This document shows positions 15,132 to 22,382 of a stretch of DNA of 25,373 bases, piece after piece (the stretch's first letter is position 1; the number at the start of each line of letters is the position of its first letter). A program made the position numbers and the translations under genes. The notes below the pieces were generated by a model that was not told the DNA's origin, made no database searches, and saw nothing but the letters and a program-made list of their open reading frames with translations. The DNA comes from Actinomycetes bacterium (GTDB lineage Bacteria > Actinomycetota > Actinomycetes > Actinomycetales > Demequinaceae): positions 1 to 25,373 of the forward strand of contig JAEYUX010000135.1 of assembly GCA_023432235.1 (NCBI GenBank). The letters are read 5' to 3'.

Positions 15132-15157
15132 AACCGCGCTAGGCGCTCGCGTGTTCC
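15132..15157 (-). promoter_or_regulatory. SigR/SigH/SigE-type ECF promoter of osmC
   Basis: On the minus strand GGAAC (15157-15153) is followed after exactly 18 nt by GTT (15134-15132), the same layout as before rbpA. Transcription would start near 15125, leaving a leader of about 30 nt with the AAGGAG site. The -35 element lies inside the last codons of the MFS gene. Confidence 0.7.
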
Positions 15158-16551
15158 CTCGACGTGGAGGTGGTGACATCGGCGGACTTCACAAATACGA
15201 GAAGCCCAAGTCCAACAGCGACGATGAAGACAATTCCGATTGTGCCCCAGATGGTGCCACCGAAGGCGAGTGACGCGAGGCCGAAAGCAGTTGGCGACAA
15301 GAAGAATGTGACGCGGCCCGTCGTCGCATACAAACCAAAGATCTCTGCTTCATGCCCTGGCGGGCTGAGGCGCGCGAGCAAGGAGCGCGAAGCGGCTTGC
15401 GCTGGCCCAACGCATGCGCTGAGGATGAGCCCGAACACCCAGAACACGACCGCGCCCGCCGTGTGGGCGGCCACGATGACGATGCCGCACACCACAATGA
15501 TCCCTAGCGCAGCGAGAATGACGCGGCGAGGACCGAACCTGTCATCCATCCGCCCGGCAATGATGGTGGATAGCCCAGCAACGAGATTTGCTGCGACGCC
15601 AAAGTAGATGACTCCCTGCGACGAGAAGCCGAAGGCTTGCGCAGCGATGATGGCCCCAAAGGCGAAGACACCGACAAGACCGTCTCGGTACACCGCAGAC
15701 GCGATGAGGAACCACAGCGTGCTGCGGGCGGTGGACCACAGGTGTCGCAAGTCGCGCATGAGGATTCGATAGCCCTCGAAGAATCCAACGGTCGGAGCTC
15801 CACGTCTGCGCGGCGATTCGGGGACAAAGACGAAGACGGCCCAACCGAAAACGATCGCCCATATCGCCGAACCCACCGCGATAAGGCGGTACGCCATTCC
15901 GTTGGAGGTGTCCATGCCCCACCAGTCAGAACTGTCGGCCACAACAACGATGACGAGCGCGACGATGCCACCCACGTACCCCAGCCCCCACCCGAGGCCC
16001 GAGACTCGTCCCACGGTGCGAGGGGTCGACACGTCCGTCAACATCGCGTTGTAGTTGACACCAGCAATCTCCGCGACGATCTGCCCAAATGAGATGAGCG
16101 CGATGCCGAGCCAGAAGAAGCTCGGGGACTCCTCAACAAAGAACAGCCCGAGCATGCTCGCAACGAGCAAAGCACTCATGATGCCAAGCCACCACTTGCG
16201 CCTGCCCCTCGCGTCGGCCCGTTGTCCCAGTACGGGCGCGAGAAGCGCCACAACGATGCCCGCGAGAGCTCCCGCCCAAGCCCAATTACGAGCGAGGACA
16301 TCGAGAGCACGCTCATAGGCAGGCGCATCTTCGCCGAGCGCGCGAATCTCAGGATCGATAAAGCCGTCCTGCGTCAGATACAGCGCAACAAAGACGAACG
16401 TGATGATGACGGAATTGAAGGGCTGGGTTGCCCAGTCCCACAGCGCCCACGCGATGACGCGTCGTCGTGGGATTGGGCGGGCGGCTTCTTCTGGCGACAC
16501 GGTTGCGTCCGCAATCGCCGGAAGTCGGAGGGCGTCATTGCCGTCAGTCAT
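15139..16551 (-). CDS. MFS transporter, UMF1 (Atg22-like) family
   Basis: Major facilitator of about 470 aa with twelve predicted membrane segments. The opening ALWDWATQPFNSVIITFVF is the hallmark of the UMF1 family, related to the yeast vacuolar amino-acid effluxer Atg22. The characteristic ADARGRRKWWLG loop after helix 2 and the long central loop (VPESPRRRG) are present. Substrate is unknown; efflux of amino acids is only a family-level guess. Two starts are possible: ATG at 16557 and ATG at 16551 (MTDGND). I chose 16551 because CAGACT, close to TANNNT, is exactly 6 nt before it, as at other leaderless genes here; neither has a Shine-Dalgarno. It is divergent from the hydrolase gene and reads toward osmC. 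Confidence 0.88.
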   Translation of the reverse strand: MTDGNDALRLPAIADATVSPEEAARPIPRRRVIAWALWDWATQPFNSVIITFVFVALYLTQDGFIDPEIRALGEDAPAYERALDVLARNWAWAGALAGIVVALLAPVLGQRADARGRRKWWLGIMSALLVASMLGLFFVEESPSFFWLGIALISFGQIVAEIAGVNYNAMLTDVSTPRTVGRVSGLGWGLGYVGGIVALVIVVVADSSDWWGMDTSNGMAYRLIAVGSAIWAIVFGWAVFVFVPESPRRRGAPTVGFFEGYRILMRDLRHLWSTARSTLWFLIASAVYRDGLVGVFAFGAIIAAQAFGFSSQGVIYFGVAANLVAGLSTIIAGRMDDRFGPRRVILAALGIIVVCGIVIVAAHTAGAVVFWVFGLILSACVGPAQAASRSLLARLSPPGHEAEIFGLYATTGRVTFFLSPTAFGLASLAFGGTIWGTIGIVFIVAVGLGLLVFVKSADVTTSTSREHASA

Positions 16552-16610
16552 GGGCATAGTCTGCCCGCACTTGAGCCGAGTTCAGTGGCGCGCGGCGGGG
16601 TGTCCGCAAT

Positions 16611-16625
16611 TAGGGTCGATGCGTG
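16611..16625 (+). promoter_or_regulatory. Predicted leaderless promoter (-10) of the hydrolase-gdpD pair
   Basis: TAGGGT (16611-16616) is followed by 6 nt (CGATGC) and the GTG at 16623. No Shine-Dalgarno and no recognisable -35. Confidence 0.5.
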
Positions 16626-17537
16626 GACAGCGCCGAACTCGAGTGGAAGGCCGACATCTTGCCGGACTTCGAAGCGAGCCCGATTCTGGGCGGTACGTTG
16701 GTGCGGCCCCAATTCCGCATCACTCAGCCGCGTTACGCCGTCGTTCACGTCCATGGCTACAACGACTACTTTTTCCAGCGCCACCTCGCCGAGGCGTTCA
16801 CTGCAACTGGGAACGCGTTCTATGCGGTCGACCTTGATCGAGCGGGGCGGTCACTCAAGGGCTCCGATATCCCCCACTACATGGCCGACGCTGCGGAGCA
16901 GTGCGTTGGCATTGCGGCGGCGGTCGGCGCGGTCCAGCGCGAGCACCCCGGTGTGCCTGTTGTCGTCCACGCGCACTCGACGGGAGGGCTCACTGCTGCC
17001 ATATGGGCGCACGATCATCGCCCACACATCGCCGGTCTCATTCTTAACTCACCACTTTTTGGATTCCCGTCGACGCATGGCGGTCCACTCAAACGCGCGG
17101 TTGCTCTCGCGTTGCTCAAAGGCCGCCCACTGACTGTTGTGAGACATGCACCGTCTGCATACGCAACCAGACTCGCGCAACAGTGGGAGTTTGATACGTC
17201 GCTCAAGCGACCGCACGGCGTGCCGGTGCGCGCGGGGTGGCTCGCCGCCGTCACACAGGTGCAACGGCGCATTCGCAAAGGGCTGTCGATCACTTTTCCT
17301 GTGCTCGTTGCGCATTCCGACTCATGCGGACCGGACCGCGAGGACAACCCGCTCGCGGACGTTCAGGACACCGTGGTCGATACGCGCGCGATTGCGGCCC
17401 TCGCACCACGGCTCGGGCCTCAGGTGAGCACCGTTGTGATCCCGCACGGAGTTCACGACCTCAGCCTCTCGGCGCCGGACGTACGGCAGACATATTTCGA
17501 CGCTGTCATCGGGTGGCTCGATAGCCTGGCGTCATGA
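16623..17537 (+). CDS. Alpha/beta hydrolase, serine aminopeptidase/lysophospholipase-like
   Basis: Alpha/beta-hydrolase of 304 aa, probably an esterase or lipase of the monoacylglycerol-lipase/lysophospholipase type. The oxyanion-region strand is YAVVHVHGYNDYF (residues 38-50). The nucleophile elbow is A-H-S119-T-G, with Ala in place of the first Gly of GxSxG. The candidate acid is in HSDSCGPD or nearby, and the likely catalytic His is H278 in PHGVHDLSL. No signal peptide, so it acts in the cytosol or at the inner membrane face. GTG at 16623 is 6 nt after TAGGGT and has no ribosome site, so it is probably leaderless. Its stop overlaps the next start (ATGA), tying it to a glycerophosphodiester phosphodiesterase and suggesting phospholipid or lysophospholipid turnover (inference). 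Confidence 0.85.
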   Translation: MDSAELEWKADILPDFEASPILGGTLVRPQFRITQPRYAVVHVHGYNDYFFQRHLAEAFTATGNAFYAVDLDRAGRSLKGSDIPHYMADAAEQCVGIAAAVGAVQREHPGVPVVVHAHSTGGLTAAIWAHDHRPHIAGLILNSPLFGFPSTHGGPLKRAVALALLKGRPLTVVRHAPSAYATRLAQQWEFDTSLKRPHGVPVRAGWLAAVTQVQRRIRKGLSITFPVLVAHSDSCGPDREDNPLADVQDTVVDTRAIAALAPRLGPQVSTVVIPHGVHDLSLSAPDVRQTYFDAVIGWLDSLAS

Positions 17538-18301
17538 CGACTCACCCGTATTTCGATACCGGCGGCACCATTGCGGCTCTCGCACATCGAGGCTTTTCGC
17601 TCGAAGGTCTCGAAAACTCGATGCTCGCGTTCCAGGCAGCGGTCGATTTGGGTTACCGGTACGTCGAGACGGACGCGCATGGGACCGCCGATGGCATTGC
17701 TGTCGCGCTGCATGACGCCTCCCTCGACCGTACGACAGACGCACAGGGGCAGGTGTCCTCCTTGCCGTGGAGCCGGGTGCAGTCAGCGCGTATCGGCGGA
17801 GTTGAGCCCGTCCCACTCCTCGAGGACCTACTTGGCACGTGGCCGGAACTGCGGGTCAATATCGACGTCAAGGCAAAGTCTGGGATCGAGCCGATTGCTG
17901 CGGCGATTGAGAGAACGAAAGCTCACGACCGCGTCTGCATCACCTCGTTCTCGACGGCGAGGCGCAAGGCCACCCTTGCCAAGCTCAGCCACCCTGTCGC
18001 CACCTCTGCGGGCACCCGAGAGGTTGGAGCGTTCTTACTGGGGACTCGTCTCGGCGCGTCAGCAAACGGGCCGCTGTCAGGTGTTGATGCCCTCCAGGTG
18101 CCTGTCGCGGCCGGACCGCTCACCGTCGTGTCGGCACACACGCTCTCCGCAGCGCATCGGGCGAAAAAATCCGTTCACGTGTGGACGGTCAATGATCGTC
18201 ACGAGATGGAACGACTCGTTGACCTGGGCGTGGACGGAATCGTCACGGACCGAGCCGACCTGCTGAAAGACGTCCTTATCCAACACGGGCGCTGGCACTA
18301 G
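17534..18301 (+). CDS. Glycerophosphodiester phosphodiesterase
   Basis: GDPD-family enzyme of 255 aa that hydrolyses glycerophosphodiesters to glycerol-3-phosphate and an alcohol. The TIM-barrel motifs are intact: H18-R-G in LAHRGFSLEGLEN, E45 and D47 in YVETDAHGTADG, H60-D in VALHDASLDRTTD, then INIDVKAKS-type residues (VNIDVKAK) and HVWTVND. No signal peptide, so it is the cytoplasmic UgpQ-like type. It starts inside the stop codon of the alpha/beta-hydrolase gene (ATGA), so it depends on that gene's transcript and translation. Its last 26 bp overlap the end of the convergent nrdG. Acting after a deacylating hydrolase, it would complete recycling of phospholipid head groups (inference). Confidence 0.93.
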   Translation: MTTHPYFDTGGTIAALAHRGFSLEGLENSMLAFQAAVDLGYRYVETDAHGTADGIAVALHDASLDRTTDAQGQVSSLPWSRVQSARIGGVEPVPLLEDLLGTWPELRVNIDVKAKSGIEPIAAAIERTKAHDRVCITSFSTARRKATLAKLSHPVATSAGTREVGAFLLGTRLGASANGPLSGVDALQVPVAAGPLTVVSAHTLSAAHRAKKSVHVWTVNDRHEMERLVDLGVDGIVTDRADLLKDVLIQHGRWH

Positions 18302-18872
18302 CGTCGGCGGCGTCTTTCACACCAGCCCACGGCACTGCCACTCTTTGCGCGAGTGAGGCAGGAACATCGAGAACTCGTTGGTTACTGCTGCCTCTGAAGG
18401 CAAGCGTGAGGTCTCGCTTGTCCTGCTCATAGGTACCGTCCACGAGCACGTCGACAAATTCGAGCAGTCGCATCTTGTCGGGGCTATCCGCCATCAGTTG
18501 CTCAATCGTGTATCCCGACCAGCACCAGATGTCCTTAGACCAGCCAAACGTCGCACGTACCCGCTCGGCAACCGCGAGGCACACCTGAGTATTGAGGAAC
18601 GGCTCCCCGCCAAGCAGCGACAACCCTTGAACTGACTCGTGCGCGAGGTCGTTGAGAATCCGGTCCTCAAGATCCTTTGTATAGGGAGAGCCGTAACGAA
18701 AACTCCACGCATCCTCGTTGTAGCACCCATCGCACTTAAAGAAGCATCCGCTCACATACAAGGAGCACCGCACCCCCTGGCCATCTACAAACGAGAAGGG
18801 CTTGTAGTCCGCGACGTATTGATGGCTCGCCTTTTCTGCGATCCAGGTACGTGGATTTGGAGTGAGTGTCAT
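18276..18872 (-). CDS. nrdG: Anaerobic ribonucleotide reductase activating protein
   Basis: Radical-SAM activase of 198 aa that installs the glycyl radical on NrdD. The iron-sulfur motif is C43-x3-C47-x2-C50 in VSGCFFKCDGCYNEDAW, followed by the SAM-binding GLSLLGGEPF and the WCWSGYT segment. ATG at 18872 (MTLTPNPRTW) lies 11 bp after the nrdD stop and is chosen over a longer frame reaching 19064 inside nrdD. Only a weak GGGG purine stretch precedes it, so coupling with nrdD is likely. The 3' end overlaps gdpD by 26 bp in convergent orientation, and no clear intrinsic terminator is visible for either gene. Confidence 0.95.
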   Translation of the reverse strand: MTLTPNPRTWIAEKASHQYVADYKPFSFVDGQGVRCSLYVSGCFFKCDGCYNEDAWSFRYGSPYTKDLEDRILNDLAHESVQGLSLLGGEPFLNTQVCLAVAERVRATFGWSKDIWCWSGYTIEQLMADSPDKMRLLEFVDVLVDGTYEQDKRDLTLAFRGSSNQRVLDVPASLAQRVAVPWAGVKDAADASASARVG

Positions 18873-18883
18873 TCCAACCCCAT

Positions 18884-21148
18884 CTAGCAGGGACGTCCGC
18901 CGGTGGGGAGTTCGCCGTCGGGGCCAACCGCACTCAGTGGCACACGCACATCCGATGAGTCCATGTGCTTGACGCGGGCCGAGATCTCCATGTGCCGGCC
19001 ATGCACCATCGGACGTTGCTGCGGATTGCCAAGGTATCCGCAGGTGCGCTTCACGACATCGCACGTACGCGGGTCTTCATTGCCACAGCTGGGGCATGCG
19101 AACCCTCGTGCCGTGGGGTCAAAGTCGCCTGCAAAGCCGCACTCGTAGCACCGGTCAATTGGCGTGTTTGTTCCCAAGTAGCCGACGCGGTCGTAGGCGT
19201 AGTCCCACACCGCTTCGAGCGCGGTGGGGTTCTGCTGCAGAACTGGGTACTCGCAGTAGTGAATGAAGCCACCGGACGTGAGCGGCGCGTACTCCGCCTC
19301 GAAATCCAACTTCTCGAACGGCGTCGGGTTCTTACGCACGTCGTAATGGAAGCTGTTCGTGTAGTAATCCTTGTCGGTGATGTTCTCCACGACCCCAAAG
19401 CGCTCTCGATCCAACCGGCAGAACCGGTCGGTGAGGCTCTCCGATGGCGTTGAGTAGACGCTCACCCAGTAACCGGATTCCGCCCGCCATTGCTTCGCGT
19501 GATCGAGCAAAGAGGTGAGGACGTCAACGGTCAGCTTCTTCGCCTCAGGGTTGTCTTCCCAGTCGCCGCCAAAGAAGGCGGCTGCCACTTCATAGAGACC
19601 GATGTACCCGAGAGACACCGTCGCGCGGCCATCACGAAATAGCTCATTCACATCATCAGTAGGCCCAAGCCGCTTTCCGAACGCGCCGTGCACGTAGAGG
19701 ATCGGCGCGTTGCCAGGCTTCGCCTCCGTGCATCGCTTGATTCGGAACATGATGGCGTCGTGCATTGTGTCGAGCCGCTCCTCGAGCAGTGCCCAGAACA
19801 CCTCGATGCTTCCGCGGGCCTCCATTGCAATACGAGGCAGGTTGAGCGTGACAACGCCAAGGTTCATGCGCCCCTCGACGACGTCTTTGCCGTTCTCATC
19901 GGTCCAGCCCTGAACGAATGACCGGCATCCCATCGGCGCCTTGAAAGAGCCCGTGATCTCGACGATCTTGTCGTAGCTCAGCACGTCCGGGTACATGCGC
20001 TTTGTCGCGCACTCGACGGCGAGCTTCTTGATGTCGTAGTTCGGTTCACCGGGCTTGAGGTTGAGGCCCGCCTTGAGGGTGAACAGCAACTTGGGGAAGA
20101 TCGCGGTCCGGCCTTCTGATCCAAGGCCGCGGATGCGGATGTTGAGTATTGCCTTTTGGATCTCGCGCTCGTACCAGCCCTCACCGAGCCCGAATCCAAC
20201 CGACGTGAACGGCGTCTGCCCATTTGATGTGAAGAGGGTGTTGATCTCGTACTCGAGACTTTGCATCGCGTCGTAGATGTCTTTGCGAGTCTTGGAGCGA
20301 GCGAACTCTTCGCGCTTCGACTCGTCATCGATCCATTCGGCTGCATCAGCCAGGTGCTTGTTGTAGTTGCGGGCGGCATACGGCGCGAGAAGCTCGTCAA
20401 TACGGTTCACCGTGCATCCGCCGTACTGACTCGAGGACACATTCGCGATGATCTGGGAGATCTGCGCCGTTGCCGTCTGGATCGACTTGGGCGGCTCCAC
20501 CTGTGCGTTTCCAATGCGGAAGCCCTTGGAGAGCATGTTCTTGAAGTCGATGAGGCAGCAGTTCGTCATCGGCGCATACGGGTGGTAGTCAAGGTCGTGG
20601 TAGTGAATGTCACCCTTTTGGTGAGCGTTCGCCACGTGCGCCGGGAGCATTTTGAGGCCAATCGCTTTGCCCACCATGCCCGCCGTGAGATCGCGCTGCG
20701 TGTTGAACACCTCGGCATCTTTGTTCGCGTTCTCGTTGACGACAGTCTGATCCTTGTCGAGAAGCTTCGTGATCGAGTGATTGAGATCCGTGGCCTTGCT
20801 CCGCGCAAAGTCGCGCTGGACGCGGTAGTCGATGTAGGCGCGGGCAACGTCGTACTCCCGCTCCTGCAGGAGCACATGCTCCACAGCCGCCTGAATCTCG
20901 TAGATCTTGACGCGAGTGTCGTAGCTTGACCGGATCTCGTTGTCGATGTCCTTGACTAGTCGCTTGATCGTGCGGTCATGGCTCGGTGTGAGCGTGCCGT
21001 GCACTGCCTCAAAAGCCTTCGTCAGCGCTTGGCGGATCCGGACGTCGTCGAAGCGCAAGGTACGCCCGTCGCGCTTCACGACCTCAAGTTGCGCGCGCAT
21101 GTCCTGGGTGCTTGCCGCCGCGCTTGATGACATATCGGTGATGCTCAT
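18884..21148 (-). CDS. nrdD: Anaerobic (class III) ribonucleoside-triphosphate reductase
   Basis: Oxygen-sensitive glycyl-radical reductase making dNTPs without oxygen. The N-terminal ATP-cone (VVKRDGRTLRFDDVRIRQAL, then the conserved TRVKIYEIQAAVEHVLL) gives allosteric control. The core includes HYHDLDYHPYAPMTNCCLID and SSSQYGGCTVNRIDELLAPY. A C-terminal zinc site CYECG...CPSCG precedes the glycyl-radical motif VKRTCGYLGNP; the radical glycine is G704 and 50 residues follow it, somewhat more than in E. coli. I start at ATG 21148 (MSITDMSSSA), with GGGAGGAAAG upstream; a GTG at 21175 is in frame but would place that site inside the gene. nrdG follows at 11 bp. NrdR-like and DosR-like boxes lie upstream. 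No other reductase class is encoded in the window. Confidence 0.96.
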   Translation of the reverse strand: MSITDMSSSAAASTQDMRAQLEVVKRDGRTLRFDDVRIRQALTKAFEAVHGTLTPSHDRTIKRLVKDIDNEIRSSYDTRVKIYEIQAAVEHVLLQEREYDVARAYIDYRVQRDFARSKATDLNHSITKLLDKDQTVVNENANKDAEVFNTQRDLTAGMVGKAIGLKMLPAHVANAHQKGDIHYHDLDYHPYAPMTNCCLIDFKNMLSKGFRIGNAQVEPPKSIQTATAQISQIIANVSSSQYGGCTVNRIDELLAPYAARNYNKHLADAAEWIDDESKREEFARSKTRKDIYDAMQSLEYEINTLFTSNGQTPFTSVGFGLGEGWYEREIQKAILNIRIRGLGSEGRTAIFPKLLFTLKAGLNLKPGEPNYDIKKLAVECATKRMYPDVLSYDKIVEITGSFKAPMGCRSFVQGWTDENGKDVVEGRMNLGVVTLNLPRIAMEARGSIEVFWALLEERLDTMHDAIMFRIKRCTEAKPGNAPILYVHGAFGKRLGPTDDVNELFRDGRATVSLGYIGLYEVAAAFFGGDWEDNPEAKKLTVDVLTSLLDHAKQWRAESGYWVSVYSTPSESLTDRFCRLDRERFGVVENITDKDYYTNSFHYDVRKNPTPFEKLDFEAEYAPLTSGGFIHYCEYPVLQQNPTALEAVWDYAYDRVGYLGTNTPIDRCYECGFAGDFDPTARGFACPSCGNEDPRTCDVVKRTCGYLGNPQQRPMVHGRHMEISARVKHMDSSDVRVPLSAVGPDGELPTGGRPC

Positions 21149-21208
21149 AATGATCGTCTTTCCTCCCGTGATCACACCGCGCTGTGTGTCTGAGTCCTCG
21201 CCGTCGAA

Positions 21209-21256
21209 CCACTACATATGGGGGTGATTGCGGCCCTTCCACACTAGATGTGGCGG
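21209..21256. promoter_or_regulatory. Pair of NrdR-box-like sites upstream of nrdD
   Basis: CCACTACATATGGGGG (21209-21224) and ACACTAGATGTGGCGG (21241-21256) each match the NrdR consensus ACACTATATATAGTGT at about two thirds or more of positions. They start 32 bp apart, three helical turns, which is the usual spacing of paired NrdR boxes. They lie 61-108 bp before the nrdD start. NrdR represses reductase operons in many bacteria. Confidence 0.6.
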
Positions 21257-21268
21257 TGTGGCGGTTCT

Positions 21269-21282
21269 GGGCCCAAGGTCCC
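21269..21282. promoter_or_regulatory. DosR/DevR-like box upstream of nrdD
   Basis: On the minus strand GGGACCTTGGGCCC matches the DosR consensus GGGACTWWAGTCCC at 11 of 14 positions and has the dyad form of known mycobacterial sites. It lies just beyond the NrdR boxes, a sensible position for an activator of an anaerobic gene. Confidence 0.4.
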
Positions 21283-21399
21283 TTGCTCTGCGCCCGGCCC
21301 GGGAGGTTGACGCTCTGCGCGGCGTGAGACCCCTTGCAATGAGAGATATCCGAATTGCGCAATCCGGCGTGTCGCGCTCGCTCTTTCGATGTACCGCGC

Positions 21400-21428
21400 T
21401 TGCCACACACAACGCGTGTGGACATTCT
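21400..21428 (+). promoter_or_regulatory. Candidate promoter of the repeat-protein gene with an operator in its spacer
   Basis: TTGCCA (21400-21405) and CATTCT (21423-21428) are 17 bp apart. The inverted repeat CCACAC-N7-GTGTGG (21403-21421) fills the spacer, the classic place for a repressor to bind. The leader to the GTG at 21546 would be about 110 nt. Confidence 0.35.
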
Positions 21429-21545
21429 CACGATGGCGAGTCAATAAGCGCTGGAGGCCTACCTTTTCGCACCGCGGCGCCGATAGGTGTGACGTCCGCC
21501 TATCCGGCGGCGCACCAGTGCGTTCCCACTACCCCGAGGAGAGAC

Positions 21546-22382
21546 GTGACCGTGTCACCGCACACGCAGAGCGCTCATGGATCCGCATCGCCAACGGCGC
21601 GCCGTCATGCGATCGTTGCAGAGGCGATTCACACGACACGCCACCACGCGTGCAGCGTCTGCGATGCAGGTGCCGAGTGCGAAACGATGGCGGCAGCGCG
21701 CAAGGTCATCGCCCTCGACCAGATGCTTGAGAATGCCGATCCCCATCCAGCCGAGTCGTACTCGAGCGACGAGGCGTTCCAGAGCGGACGCCTTGAGGCG
21801 ATGGCGCAGGCCCTCGCCGTCATCGGTAAGGCTGAAGGCGAGGCTCGCGCCGAAGCTGACGGCGATCCGCGCCACCCTGCACTGAACGTCGCCGAGACAC
21901 TTCGGCGCCTGGGCATGGTCATCAAACACGAGATCGCGGAACCTGATGGCCGGACGGTGCTTGAGATTGTCGCGCGCCAGAACGAGGCCAATGAGCTCTC
22001 GGATTACGTGCGCGAACTCTCGAAGCAGTACCGCACCTCGCATTCGCATGACCTTGCCGCCGCTCTCGACAATGTTGCAGGCGATATCGCTAAGGGATCA
22101 GATGGTGTCAACCGGCTTCGCCAGGCCTCGAACGTCAACACCGATCCTGATGTCCTCACTGAACTCACACTCGACTCGGATCCAGACGTGCGATGGTGGG
22201 CAGCTCAGAACGAATCGACGCCCGCGCCCGCGTTGATGGCCGCGATCGAACAAGAGCGTCACCCAACCGTGTTGGCGGCTCTCCTTGTCAACCCGCACGT
22301 GCCGGACGAAGCGGCCGAGATCTTTCTCGAGTACCCGCATTCGGAAGTGGCCGGTGCGGCAAAGAGGCGACTCGGACGCTAG
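21546..22382 (+). CDS. Variant leucine-rich (LRV-like) repeat protein with N-terminal Cys cluster, function unknown
   Basis: Protein of 278 aa that I cannot assign to a function. Residues 36-45 contain C-x2-C-x5-C (ACSVCDAGAECE). The middle (50-190) is helical and rich in charged residues. From about 193 three repeats of 26-27 residues follow, each of the form xxN-x2-T/V-P ... PxVxxxA: ASNVNTDPDVLTELT, AQNESTPAPALMAAIE and LVNPHVPDEAAEIFL. This resembles the variant leucine-rich repeat (LRV) fold; the Azotobacter LRV protein pairs such repeats with an N-terminal Cys-ligated [4Fe-4S] cluster. Only three Cys are seen here, so a cluster is speculative. GTG at 21546 has GAGGAG just upstream; a longer frame upstream has odd composition. 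It is divergent from nrdDG, and its stop overlaps the next gene's stop (CTAG). Confidence 0.7.
   Translation: MTVSPHTQSAHGSASPTARRHAIVAEAIHTTRHHACSVCDAGAECETMAAARKVIALDQMLENADPHPAESYSSDEAFQSGRLEAMAQALAVIGKAEGEARAEADGDPRHPALNVAETLRRLGMVIKHEIAEPDGRTVLEIVARQNEANELSDYVRELSKQYRTSHSHDLAAALDNVAGDIAKGSDGVNRLRQASNVNTDPDVLTELTLDSDPDVRWWAAQNESTPAPALMAAIEQERHPTVLAALLVNPHVPDEAAEIFLEYPHSEVAGAAKRRLGR

Larger units (their letters stand above)
21149..21545. other. Divergent regulatory region between nrdD and the repeat-protein gene (397 bp, no gene)
   Basis: The only gene-free stretch above 300 bp. Frames on both strands here look non-coding. From the nrdD side it holds two NrdR-like boxes (21209-21256), a DosR-like box (21269-21282), a near-palindrome around ATTGCGCAAT (21350-21367), a candidate promoter with an inverted repeat in its spacer (21400-21428) and GATAGG-N11-CCTATC (21482-21504). 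I see no tRNA, riboswitch or small ORF with a ribosome site. Confidence 0.6.

Noticed and set aside
20261..20929. A 222-codon plus-strand frame opposite nrdD
   Set aside because: Shadow of nrdD; Val/Arg-rich with no domain and no promoter.
21228..21545. N-terminal extension of the LRV-like protein by 106 codons
   Set aside because: The sequence is low-quality, overlaps regulatory boxes and has no ribosome site; GTG 21546 follows GAGGAG.
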